Of a stretch of DNA of 64,000 nucleotides, positions 33,465 to 41,244 are shown piece by piece. Origin of the DNA: an uncultured Clostridia bacterium (GTDB lineage Bacteria > Bacillota > Clostridia > Christensenellales > DTU072); contig CAMOOO010000003.1 of assembly GCA_946621465.1 (NCBI GenBank), positions 1 through 64,000 of the forward strand. Direction: 5' to 3'. Position numbers and translations under genes: made by a program. A model generated the notes under the pieces. It made no database searches, was not told the DNA's origin, and saw only the letters and a program-made list of their open reading frames with translations. Position 1 is the stretch's first letter. Each line of letters begins with the position of its first letter.

Positions 33465-33481
33465 GGGTGTGCGGATAAGCC
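33465..33481. repeat. Direct repeat C, copy 2
   Basis: 17 bp identical to 31368-31384. Confidence 0.65.
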
Positions 33482-33539
33482 CTTTTTGGTGGAGATGCGG
33501 GGACTTGCTGCGGCGAGCATAGCTCTTGCACGCTTTGGC

Positions 33540-33568
33540 TAAAAACGACGCACTGTGTCGTTTTTTTA
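33540..33568. terminator. Hairpin with T run, probable terminator
   Basis: aaaacgac/gtcgtttt stem with a 7-nt loop followed by seven T on the + strand. It is in non-coding debris and may be a leftover terminator. Confidence 0.5.
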
Positions 33569-33580
33569 ACGCGTCGCGCC

Positions 33581-33661
33581 CCTCGACCGTGGTGCAGTCC
33601 ATTATTTACTGATTTAAAGAAAAAACAGGCGAAAATGCCTGTTTTTGCTTAAAATGGTGGA
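33581..33661. repeat. Direct repeat A, copy 2 (at the ssrA 3' end)
   Basis: The intact partner of repeat A copy 1. It covers the last bases of ssrA, its terminator and about 40 bp of flank. Confidence 0.88.
33618..33646 (-). terminator. Intrinsic terminator of ssrA
   Basis: Minus strand: AAAAACAGGC, loop, GCCTGTTTTT and further T, beginning about 9 nt after the CCA end of tmRNA. Confidence 0.88.
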
Positions 33662-34000
33662 GATGCGGGGACTTGCACCCCGGTCCTTACGCGCTTAAAG
33701 ATGGCTTTCTATCATGCTCAGTTTGCATTTAATTGTCGTCCGGCTCTGCGTACAAACGCGCTCGGCTTTTCCTAGGTACTAAATTCCGTTTTCGGGGCGT
33801 ACCCAACCCGAACTCGGTTCCCCACATAAACACACGCCGATCCCGCGCCTGTGGGCGTCACGGTCACGACGGCTACGCATTAAGCAGCGTAAGCGTAATT
33901 GACTTTTTGATTGTCGTTTATTTTTTTTCCTGATTCACGGAGACAGGACACCGGCATGCTTACCATCCCCCCTCGAGCAAGTCGAATCTAAAACACCCCC
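33655..34000 (-). ncRNA. ssrA: tmRNA (transfer-messenger RNA)
   Basis: 346 nt on the minus strand. tmRNA rescues stalled ribosomes and tags the unfinished protein. The tRNA-like ends are clear: 5' GGGGGTG pairs with 3' CATCTCC, then A and an encoded CCA (33655-33657); the 5' half has TTTTAGATTCGAC and the 3' half has GGTGCAAGTCCCCGCA. The tag frame reads from about 33921 to the TAA at 33882-33880: AAC GAC AAT CAA AAA GTC AAT TAC GCT TAC GCT GCT TAA, i.e. NDNQKVNYAYAA. The codon before is ATA (Ile) rather than the usual GCA, and the tag ends AYAA instead of ALAA. SmpB is not in the window. Confidence 0.96.
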
Positions 34001-34022
34001 AAGGAAATGGATTACGCCGAGT

Positions 34023-34052
34023 AGTATAGCACTTCTCGGCGTATTTATGCAA
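34023..34052 (-). promoter_or_regulatory. ssrA promoter inside a perfect inverted repeat
   Basis: Minus strand TTGCAT (34052-34047), 18-nt spacer, TATACT (34028-34023). A 9-bp perfect inverted repeat, TACGCCGAG (34043-34035 on the minus strand) and CTCGGCGTA (34021-34013), with a 13-nt centre, encloses the -10 box, as a repressor operator would. Confidence 0.75.
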
Positions 34053-34125
34053 GTATATATTGACTTTTTTAAGTTTTTAATAATATTTGATGGGGATGTA
34101 AAGAAATATGCTATGCGCGTCTTTC

Positions 34126-35337
34126 TTAGCTTAAATCGTACATCCCACCGTTCCTTTCGGTCCTATTTTTGTACATTCCGTGCGTAAAGTCAGGAATTTC
34201 TACCGGTTGTGACCCGTTTGCAATGGAGATTTCCGAAAGGGGAGTAATGCACATCCAAGCGGCGGTGTCATAGACGTCGATAGGTAGATACCTATTTTCC
34301 AACAGACCTGTGACAAAAGCGCGTAAGACGAGATAGTCGATACCGCCGTGTCCGCCTTTTTTGCGCTCTCTGCGGTATTTGACCCAGATAGGATGTTCAT
34401 AGCGACGGACGTGATTTTTGCCTTTCATTTTCATTTCTCTACGAATAAACCCACGCGGTTTTTCTCCTTCGAGAATAAAGACGTCTCCGTCCTCGCGGTA
34501 CATTCCTTTTGTACCGTTTACGGTGAATTTACGGGAATAAACGCCGGGTAAAGTGGTGTTCAGCGTCAGTACGATGGTTTCGCCGTTTTCGCACTTTATC
34601 GTGGTGGTAACGACGTCGCCTTGTTTAACTTCGGCGTCAATAAGTTCTTTGTCATTGGGGCGTTTTAAGGTAAAATATTCATGTAAACCGCAAGATTTCG
34701 ACGCGGTTGACGTAAGGCTGACCATGCGGTTGCCGTCGTTTATTTTCAGGATTTTTGCGATTGGACCCAGTTCGTGCGTGGGGTAATTTTCGCAGTTGCG
34801 TTTTAAATAATTTCTTAAACGATAATGTCTGTTTTTATCGCCAAAGGCGATCTCTCCGCGCAGGTCGTGACAATAACCCCCTTCACAGTGAACGACGGTG
34901 CCGAATTTACCTTGATCGACCAAGTTTTTGACCATCAGTTCAAACCTGTCGTAGCAGCAGTTTTCTAACATCATGCACTGTTTTCCCGTTTCTTCCGCTG
35001 TTTTTACGAGGTCGAAGCAGTCTTGAAGGGCATAGGCTCCGCCCACTTCCATGCCGACGTCTTTGCCTGCTTTCATCGCCTCGATGGCTAGAGGAATGTG
35101 GCTCTCCCACGAGGTGAAGATCATTATGGCTTGTATCTCGGCAATCTCGATGACTTTGTGGTAGTCGGTGGTGATAAGAGGGTTGTCTCTGCGTGCAATT
35201 TTACCCCCTTTTTCCGCTCTGTCTTTATACTCGTCGCAAACAGCGAGGATTTCTACGTCTTTCATACGGGCTAGAACGTGCGTCATGCTTTGACCTCTGC
35301 CGCCCAGCCCGATTATCCCTAATTTTAATTTGTCCAT
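34126..35337 (-). CDS. Gfo/Idh/MocA oxidoreductase, GH109-like
   Basis: 403 residues. The N-terminal Rossmann domain starts LGIIGLGGRGQS. The rest has features of the NAD-dependent glycosidases of family GH109 (alpha-N-acetylgalactosaminidase): MLENCCYDR, GGYCHDLRGEI and NYPTHELGPIAKIL. GH109 enzymes work by oxidation and elimination with tightly bound NAD+. No signal peptide is seen, so it is probably cytoplasmic. The ATG at 35337 has a GGAGG 6 nt upstream; a longer start at 35364 is less likely. No neighbour clarifies the substrate; a plain dehydrogenase of the same superfamily is the alternative. Confidence 0.82.
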   Translation of the reverse strand: MDKLKLGIIGLGGRGQSMTHVLARMKDVEILAVCDEYKDRAEKGGKIARRDNPLITTDYHKVIEIAEIQAIMIFTSWESHIPLAIEAMKAGKDVGMEVGGAYALQDCFDLVKTAEETGKQCMMLENCCYDRFELMVKNLVDQGKFGTVVHCEGGYCHDLRGEIAFGDKNRHYRLRNYLKRNCENYPTHELGPIAKILKINDGNRMVSLTSTASKSCGLHEYFTLKRPNDKELIDAEVKQGDVVTTTIKCENGETIVLTLNTTLPGVYSRKFTVNGTKGMYREDGDVFILEGEKPRGFIRREMKMKGKNHVRRYEHPIWVKYRRERKKGGHGGIDYLVLRAFVTGLLENRYLPIDVYDTAAWMCITPLSEISIANGSQPVEIPDFTHGMYKNRTERNGGMYDLS

Positions 35338-35460
35338 ATTTTCCTCCGCTTGTGAGTATATCATAGGTCGGATTTTTTTTCAAGATAAAACGAAAAAAAG
35401 GCTCGATTATATTTACTTTTTTTGTTATTGTGGAATTATTATGTTATTTATATAAAAGAA

Positions 35461-35489
35461 TTGCATAATTATTTTTTAATTGATATAAT
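35461..35489 (+). promoter_or_regulatory. Promoter of the ABC exporter operon
   Basis: TTGCAT (35461-35466), 17-nt spacer, TATAAT (35484-35489), 32 nt before the first ATG. Confidence 0.75.
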
Positions 35490-35521
35490 AATTTTGTTTT
35501 GAAAAAATAAGGAAGTAAATT

Positions 35522-37339
35522 ATGCTGAAAAAGTTAAGCGCATGTGTCAGGGAGTACAAAAGGGACAGCATTCTCACTCCGCTTTTTATTGCATTCGAGG
35601 TGCTTTTAGAGTGTATTTTGCCGTTGATTACCGCAAGTTTAATCAATACTTTGCAGTCTTTTTCCTTGGAGACGAAGACGAGCAGTTCCGGTATCGTAGG
35701 CGGGATCAATTCCATTCTGATGGGTTGGGCAAACGGCGACGTAATCGTGGGTATCGTGTTCCACGGCGTCATTTTGGTGGTCTTTGCCATACTCAGTTTG
35801 TCATGCGGCGCCATTGCCGGTAAAACGGTCGCCAACGCCTCGGCCGGCTTTGCAAAAAATCTCCGTCACGACCTCTTTTACGCCGTGCAGGATTTTTCCT
35901 TTGCCAACATTGATAAATTCAGTTCCACCAGTCTGGTTACCCGATTGACCACCGACGTTGCCAACGTGCAGAATGCCTATATGATGGTCATTCGCGGCGG
36001 CATCCGCGGTCCGATGATGTTTACCATTTCCATCATCCTTTCTTTCCAGATCAGCAAAACGGTTTCTTTAATCACCCTCGGACTTATGCTGGTCATGGCG
36101 ACCTTCGGTATCCTTCTTTTCAGAAAAGTAATGCCGATTTTTAAACGTATCTTCAAAAAATACGATAAACTCAACCAATCGGTTCAAGAAAACGTACGCG
36201 GAATGCGCGTTGTAAAGGCCTATGTCAGGGAGGACTACGAAAAGGATAAATTCTCCGCCGCAAGTAACAACCTCAAAAGCGACTTTATTTACGCGGAAAA
36301 GATTATGGCGTTTTTGGAGCCGATGATGTCTTCTGTCATGTATATAGCTATGTTGTTTACCGTGTTTATCGGGTCCGTAATCGCCCTCGGCATGGCAAAA
36401 CCTCTCGGCGATAATATCCAGGTGGGCGAGATATCCAGTCTGATACAGTACGCCATGCAGACGCTCATGAGTCTGATGATGCTATCCATGATTTTCGTTA
36501 TGGTCACGATGGCGGTGGAATCGGGCAGAAGAATTACTGAAGTCCTCGACGAAAAAAGCACGATCACCAATCCGGAAAATCCCGTTACGGTGGTGGAAAA
36601 CGGATCGGTGGAATTCAGAAACGTCAGCTTTAAGTATTCGGAAAAAGCCAAACGTAATTCGCTTTCCGACGTCAACCTAAATATAAATAGTGGAGAAACG
36701 GTGGGTATTTTGGGTGGTACCGGCTCCGCCAAATCCACTCTCATTCAGCTTATACCCCGTTTGTATGACACGACGGAAGGGGAGGTATTTGTCGGCGGCA
36801 GAAACGTCAAAGAATACGACATTGAGTCGCTGCGTAACGCTGTTTCCGTAGTGTTGCAGAAGAACGAATTATTCAGCGGTACGATAAAAGACAACTTGCG
36901 TTGGGGCAATAAAGAAGCGACGGATGAGGAGATGAAACAGGCGTGCGTTCTCGCCTGCGCCGACTCTTTTATCGAGACCTTCCCCGACGGGTACGATACC
37001 TATATCGAGCAGGGCGGGAGCAACGTCTCCGGCGGTCAGAAACAGCGTCTTTGTATAGCCAGAGCGCTGTTGAAAAAACCCAAGATCCTTATTTTGGATG
37101 ATTCGACGAGTGCCGTCGATATGAAGACGGACGCCATGATCCGGAAGGCGTTTGCCGAAAAGATTCCCGACACGACAAAAATCATTATCGCGCAGCGTGT
37201 TGCATCTGTGCAGGACGCAGATAAAATCGTCGTCATGGACGGCGGTAAGATCGTCGCCGTCGGCAAGCACGCCGAGTTAATGCAGACCAGCGACATCTAC
37301 CAAGACGTTTATCGCTCGCAAAACAAGGAGGACAAATAG
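35522..37339 (+). CDS. Heterodimeric ABC exporter, degenerate-site subunit
   Basis: 605 residues: six membrane segments (about residues 15-330) fused to an ATPase domain, the ABCB/MsbA layout. Walker A is GGTGSAKST (about 397-405), the signature is VSGGQKQRL, and Walker B ends ILILDDSTSAVD, with Asp in place of the catalytic Glu. This is the pattern of the non-hydrolysing half of heterodimeric exporters such as BmrC/BmrD or TM287/288. The partner begins 1 nt after the stop. The substrate (drug, lipid or peptide) cannot be read from sequence. The ribosome binding site is AAGGAAG. Confidence 0.92.
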   Translation: MLKKLSACVREYKRDSILTPLFIAFEVLLECILPLITASLINTLQSFSLETKTSSSGIVGGINSILMGWANGDVIVGIVFHGVILVVFAILSLSCGAIAGKTVANASAGFAKNLRHDLFYAVQDFSFANIDKFSSTSLVTRLTTDVANVQNAYMMVIRGGIRGPMMFTISIILSFQISKTVSLITLGLMLVMATFGILLFRKVMPIFKRIFKKYDKLNQSVQENVRGMRVVKAYVREDYEKDKFSAASNNLKSDFIYAEKIMAFLEPMMSSVMYIAMLFTVFIGSVIALGMAKPLGDNIQVGEISSLIQYAMQTLMSLMMLSMIFVMVTMAVESGRRITEVLDEKSTITNPENPVTVVENGSVEFRNVSFKYSEKAKRNSLSDVNLNINSGETVGILGGTGSAKSTLIQLIPRLYDTTEGEVFVGGRNVKEYDIESLRNAVSVVLQKNELFSGTIKDNLRWGNKEATDEEMKQACVLACADSFIETFPDGYDTYIEQGGSNVSGGQKQRLCIARALLKKPKILILDDSTSAVDMKTDAMIRKAFAEKIPDTTKIIIAQRVASVQDADKIVVMDGGKIVAVGKHAELMQTSDIYQDVYRSQNKEDK

Positions 37340-37340
37340 T

Positions 37341-39266
37341 ATGGGTCCCGTAAAAATGAAAGGTAAGGGTATGGCGATAAACGCAAAAGGCACTTTTTCC
37401 AGACTGATGAAAGAGCTGTTTTCTAAATATAAAAAGAAACTTATTTTGGTCGCTGTGTGCCTTGTTTTATCCGCAATAGCAACTTCCGGCGCAAGCATTT
37501 ATATTATCAATATGACACAGAACCTACTCTCGACGGGCAAGCTCGCAGACGAAGTCATGGCTTCGCTCATTATCGGTGTTTCCGTCATGGCTTGTATTTA
37601 TTTCGTCGGCATTTTGGCGAGCTATATCAGAACGAGAACGATGGCGATCGTGACGCAGAGCTTCCTCAACGACGTCCGTATCAAGATGTTCAGAGGGATG
37701 GAAAATCTCCCGATTAAGTATTTTGACAGCCATAACCACGGCGATATCATGAGTTATTATACCAACGATATCGACGCCATTCGTCAGCTCGTTTCGCAGA
37801 GCTTACCCTCTCTCTTCCAATCGGCGATTATGATCGTCGTAGTTTTCAGCGTCATGCTCTACTATAGTATCTGGTTGACTCTGATCGTCCTTGCTTGCGT
37901 GGTAATCATGCTTTTTGTCAGCAAAAAAGTGGGCGGGAACAGCGCAAAATACTTCATTCGTCAGCAGAGAACGCTCGCAAAAACAGAGGGTTATATCGAA
38001 GAAATGATCCACGGACAAAAGGTCATTAAAGTCTTTTGCCACGAGGAAGAAGCGGAAAAGAAATTCAATGAAATCAACGGACAACTCTTTTTGGATGCCC
38101 GTTCAGCCAATACTTATGCCAATATCCTCATGCCCATATTGGGGAATATCGGTAACATAATGTACGTTCTTTTGGCCTTCGTGGGCGCCCTTATCATTGT
38201 AAACGAAGGCATCAACGTCGGCATTATGGGCGTATCTAAAACGGCGTCGACGCTGATCCCCGTCGTGATTGGATTTTTGACCATGGGTAGACAGTTCACG
38301 ATGCAGGTCAGTCAGATCAGCCAGCAAATTAACGCCATCGTCATGGCACTCGCCGGCGCGGAAAGGATCTTCGCCCTCATGGACGAAAAACCGGAAGAAG
38401 ACAACGGCTACGTTACCTTGGTACACGCTAAATATGACGAGAACGGTGAACTGACGGAAACGGAAGAGCGCACCGGTATGTGGGCGTGGAAACATCCGCA
38501 CCAGGCAGACGGAACGATCACCTACGTTCCGCTCAAAGGGGATATCGAAATGCACGACGTGGACTTCGGGTACGTCCCCGAAAAAATCGTTCTTCACGAC
38601 GTCTCCTTGCATGCAACGCCGGGTGAAAAATACGCATTCGTAGGCGCGACGGGAGCGGGCAAAACGACGATAACTAACCTTATTAACCGCTTTTACGATA
38701 TCGCCGACGGAAAGATCCGTTACGACGGCATCAACATCAATAAAATAAAGAAAGCCGACCTGCGTCACTCTCTTAGCATGGTTTTGCAGGACACTAACCT
38801 CTTCACCGGAACGGTGCGTGAAAATATCCGCTACGGAAGACTGGACGCCACGGATGAAGAGGTGGAAGAGGCGGCAAAAATCGCCAACGCGCACGACTTT
38901 ATCACCCGTCTTCCCGACGGATACGATACCATGCTGGAAAGTGACGGCGCCAACCTCTCCCAGGGTCAACGCCAGCTCATTTCCATTGCCCGTGCCGCTG
39001 TTGCCGACGCCCCCGTAATGATTTTGGACGAGGCAACGTCCTCCATCGACACCCGTACCGAAAGACTGGTGCAAGAGGGGACGGATAGACTGATGAAAGG
39101 CAGAACGGTCTTTGTCATCGCCCACCGCCTGTCCACCGTACAAAACGCCGATACCATCATGGTCCTCGACCACGGAAAGGTCATCGAGCGCGGCAATCAC
39201 GATCAACTGATCGCTCAAAAAGGACAGTACTATCAGCTCTATACCGGAGCGTTCGAGCTGGAATAA
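37341..39266 (+). CDS. Heterodimeric ABC exporter, catalytic subunit
   Basis: 641 residues, same layout as the upstream subunit. Walker A GATGAGKTT (about 435-443), signature LSQGQRQL, Walker B MILDEATSSID with the catalytic Glu, so this half carries the consensus hydrolytic residues. Between membrane and ATPase domains is an extra stretch (EDNGYVTLVHAKYDENGEL to MWAWKHP) often seen in the catalytic partner of such pairs. AAGGAGG (37325-37331) at the end of the first gene serves as its ribosome binding site. A bidirectional terminator follows. Confidence 0.93.
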   Translation: MGPVKMKGKGMAINAKGTFSRLMKELFSKYKKKLILVAVCLVLSAIATSGASIYIINMTQNLLSTGKLADEVMASLIIGVSVMACIYFVGILASYIRTRTMAIVTQSFLNDVRIKMFRGMENLPIKYFDSHNHGDIMSYYTNDIDAIRQLVSQSLPSLFQSAIMIVVVFSVMLYYSIWLTLIVLACVVIMLFVSKKVGGNSAKYFIRQQRTLAKTEGYIEEMIHGQKVIKVFCHEEEAEKKFNEINGQLFLDARSANTYANILMPILGNIGNIMYVLLAFVGALIIVNEGINVGIMGVSKTASTLIPVVIGFLTMGRQFTMQVSQISQQINAIVMALAGAERIFALMDEKPEEDNGYVTLVHAKYDENGELTETEERTGMWAWKHPHQADGTITYVPLKGDIEMHDVDFGYVPEKIVLHDVSLHATPGEKYAFVGATGAGKTTITNLINRFYDIADGKIRYDGININKIKKADLRHSLSMVLQDTNLFTGTVRENIRYGRLDATDEEVEEAAKIANAHDFITRLPDGYDTMLESDGANLSQGQRQLISIARAAVADAPVMILDEATSSIDTRTERLVQEGTDRLMKGRTVFVIAHRLSTVQNADTIMVLDHGKVIERGNHDQLIAQKGQYYQLYTGAFELE

Positions 39267-39295
39267 ATCCTTCCTTAAGGCTTTGATTAAAAAAG

Positions 39296-39322
39296 AAAAA
39301 GGCGCACTAATGCGCCTTTTTT
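39296..39322. terminator. Bidirectional terminator, ABC exporter / mgtE
   Basis: aaaaaggcgca/tgcgcctttttt stem with a 4-nt loop, A-rich on one side and T-rich on the other, between two convergent genes. Confidence 0.9.
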
Positions 39323-39342
39323 ATATTTAAAACAGTGGTAAA

Positions 39343-40701
39343 TTATCCCAGGAGAACTACCGCCAAGCCGCAGTAGATGAGTAGAGACAGTGCGTCGACG
39401 ATGGTGGTTATAAAAGGACTGGCGACGACGGCAGGGTCGAGCTTTACTTTCTTTGCGAGCATCGGGAGCATACAGCCTACCAGTTTAGCTATGACCACCG
39501 TACACATTAGGGCGATGGACACGACCAGGCAGGTAAAGGGCGTGTAGTCGTGATAACCGAACAGGAGATTATCAATCAGCATCAGTTTGGCAAAGCAGGC
39601 GAGGGCGAGCGATGTCGCCAAAAGAACGGACGCGCGGACTTCTTTCCAGACGACCTTTAAAAAGTCTTTTGTGGTGATCTCGTTGAGTGCCAAAGCACGG
39701 ATGACGGTAACGGAGGCTTGCGAACCGGCATTACCGCCGGTATCCATGATCATGGGTACGCAGGCAAACAACACCGTGCTTATAAGGGTGAGCTTCGCCT
39801 CGAAATTATTGAGTATCAGGCCGGTAAAGGTGGCCGAAACCATGAGTACGAGTAGCCAGGGGATACGGTTGCGCCAAATGGCAAAAACGCTGGTCTTCAG
39901 ATAGGGTTTATCACTGGGCTTTACGGCTGCCATCTTCGCGATATCTTCGGTGTTCTCTTCCTGCAAGACGTCCATAGCGTCGTCGATGGTGATGATACCG
40001 ACCAGTCGCACTTCGCTGTCAACAACGGGGATGGCAAGGAAGGAGTATTTATCGAACATCTGCGCCGCCGTTTCTTTGTCGGCGTGTGTTTCGATGTAGA
40101 TGACGTTATCTTCCATGATGTCTTCTATCACCGTTTGATAGGGGTGCAGTAACAGATCTTTTACCGTGACCAGTCCCAGTAGGTGACGGCTTTTGTCAAT
40201 GACGTAACAGGTATAGATGGTTTCTTTGTCAACGCCGTTTGCACGGATCTGCGCAAAGCTCTGTTCTACCGTCATTTCCGGATAGAGATAGACGTACTCC
40301 GTCGTCATGATGGAACCGGCGCTGTCCTCCGGGTACTGCAGAATGGTGTTGATAGCCGAACGCGTCTCCGCATCCGCCTGTTGCAGAATTCGACGTACCA
40401 GGTTAGCCGGCATCTCCTCAACGAGGTCAACGGCATCGTCAACGTACAGTTCGTCCATGATCTGTTTTAATTCTTTATCGGAAAAACGCCGGATCAATAT
40501 CTCCTGCAAATCGCTGTCCATCTCGACAAAGGTCTCCGCGGCGAGATCTTTTGGTAAAAGTCGAAAAACAACGGGTAGATCATTCTCATCGATCTCGGAA
40601 AGAATGTGCGCGACGTCCGTACCGTTCATTTCCGCGAGGATCGGCTTTAGTTCTTTAAAATTCTTTTGTTCAAGAAGAGAAAAAATAATTTGCTCATCCA
40701 T
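39343..40701 (-). CDS. mgtE: Magnesium transporter MgtE
   Basis: 452 residues, normal MgtE length. An N-terminal MgtE_N superhelix (to about residue 130; DDAVDLVEEMPANLVRRIL), two CBS domains (about 135-255) that sense cytosolic Mg2+, a linker helix, and five membrane segments with the ion-selective PMIMDTGGNAGSQAS stretch. The ATG at 40701 is 5 nt after TGGAGGTT. It is transcribed from a consensus promoter 190 nt upstream through an M-box-like leader, so expression should fall when Mg2+ is plentiful. The gene ends at a shared terminator. Confidence 0.96.
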   Translation of the reverse strand: MDEQIIFSLLEQKNFKELKPILAEMNGTDVAHILSEIDENDLPVVFRLLPKDLAAETFVEMDSDLQEILIRRFSDKELKQIMDELYVDDAVDLVEEMPANLVRRILQQADAETRSAINTILQYPEDSAGSIMTTEYVYLYPEMTVEQSFAQIRANGVDKETIYTCYVIDKSRHLLGLVTVKDLLLHPYQTVIEDIMEDNVIYIETHADKETAAQMFDKYSFLAIPVVDSEVRLVGIITIDDAMDVLQEENTEDIAKMAAVKPSDKPYLKTSVFAIWRNRIPWLLVLMVSATFTGLILNNFEAKLTLISTVLFACVPMIMDTGGNAGSQASVTVIRALALNEITTKDFLKVVWKEVRASVLLATSLALACFAKLMLIDNLLFGYHDYTPFTCLVVSIALMCTVVIAKLVGCMLPMLAKKVKLDPAVVASPFITTIVDALSLLIYCGLAVVLLG

Positions 40702-40731
40702 GATAACCTCCATTACGGCTGAAACGTAAAT

Positions 40732-40843
40732 CGGGCACAAGGATAGAGGTCATCTATTCCCCAAAAACTGGGCTACAGCGTCCGAAGCGAGACAAATGAC
40801 TCCTGCAACGGAACGTCGCCTAAATAACCGCCATCTGTGCCCG
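40732..40843 (-). ncRNA. M-box-like magnesium riboswitch
   Basis: Minus strand. The closing helix is CGGGCACA (40843-40836) with TGTGCCCG (40739-40732). Inside are TTAGGCGACGTTCC, similar to the M-box TTAGGTGAGGCTCC, and GACGCTGTAGCCC, similar to ACGCTGCTGCCC. Its place upstream of mgtE fits. No terminator lies between it and the mgtE ribosome binding site, so control may act on translation. A covariance-model search is needed for certainty. Confidence 0.65.
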
Positions 40844-40862
40844 TGCTACTTGCGGGTTCCAT
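40773..40862 (-). CDS. Candidate 29-residue leader peptide over the M-box
   Basis: ATG at 40862 preceded 7 nt upstream by a strong AGGAGGAA. It encodes MEPASSTGTDGGYLGDVPLQ and nine further residues, ending at 40773 inside the riboswitch-like structure, 71 nt before mgtE. Its start is about 25 nt after the predicted transcription start. Translating ribosomes would melt the closing helix and most of the aptamer. It could be a regulatory leader ORF or a chance frame in a conserved RNA. Confidence 0.45.
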   Translation of the reverse strand: MEPASSTGTDGGYLGDVPLQESFVSLRTL

Positions 40863-40893
40863 TTGCCTTCCTCCTAACATTAATTTCATTAAC

Positions 40894-40922
40894 ATTATAC
40901 TCACGAGCCTCTCGAATGTCAA
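40894..40922 (-). promoter_or_regulatory. mgtE promoter
   Basis: Minus strand perfect TTGACA (40922-40917), 17-nt spacer, perfect TATAAT (40899-40894). Confidence 0.9.
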
Positions 40923-40993
40923 CCTATGAAAAGGAAACTTTCTCCGCACTTTCCTCAATTTTTTTAATTCGTGCAAAAGAATAAAATTTTTGC

Positions 40994-41022
40994 TTGCTTT
41001 TTTCCTTTTATCGTGCTATAAT
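40994..41022 (+). promoter_or_regulatory. tRNA-Val promoter
   Basis: TTGCTT (40994-40999), 17-nt spacer, TATAAT (41017-41022), just before the tRNA. Confidence 0.78.
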
Positions 41023-41033
41023 GCTCTCGATTT

Positions 41034-41109
41034 GGGATATTAACTCAGCTGGTAGAGTGTCTTCTTGACGTGGAGAAAGTCAGCGGTTCGAGTCCGTTAT
41101 ATCCCACCA
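41034..41109 (+). tRNA. tRNA-Val(GAC)
   Basis: Cloverleaf: acceptor GGGATAT/ATATCCC, D stem ACTC/GAGT, anticodon stem TCTTC/GGAGA around TTGACGT, T stem AGCGG/CCGTT with TTCGAGT, discriminator A and an encoded CCA. The anticodon GAC reads GUC and GUU. The GC-rich island begins shortly downstream. Confidence 0.95.
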
Positions 41110-41121
41110 CGAGTAAATTTT

Positions 41122-41161
41122 AAGAACACCTCTTCGGTCATCGAAGAGGTGTTCTTTTTTA
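41122..41161 (+). terminator. tRNA-Val terminator
   Basis: Perfect 15-bp stem aagaacacctcttcg/cgaagaggtgttctt with a 5-nt loop and a run of T. Confidence 0.92.
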
Positions 41162-41244
41162 CACGTGATTTTTGGGGCGTGCGAATTAGGATAGAATAAT
41201 AATGAATATTATGCCTCAGGTAACGTGTTGCTTTTGTACTTCAA

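Noticed and set aside
38103..39218. 371-codon antisense frame in the ABC exporter gene
   Set aside because: Covers the conserved ATPase motifs of the real gene on the other strand and shows no domain.
41034..41109. tRNA-Val 3' end as attachment site of the GC-rich island
   Set aside because: Plausible location, but I found no second copy of the tRNA 3' end near 48-49.6 kb.
41162..41167. CACGTG as a further parS site
   Set aside because: Flanks differ from the consensus at about five positions. The CACGTG cores at 48169, 49499 and 52748 also lack the flanking TGTTT/AAACA.
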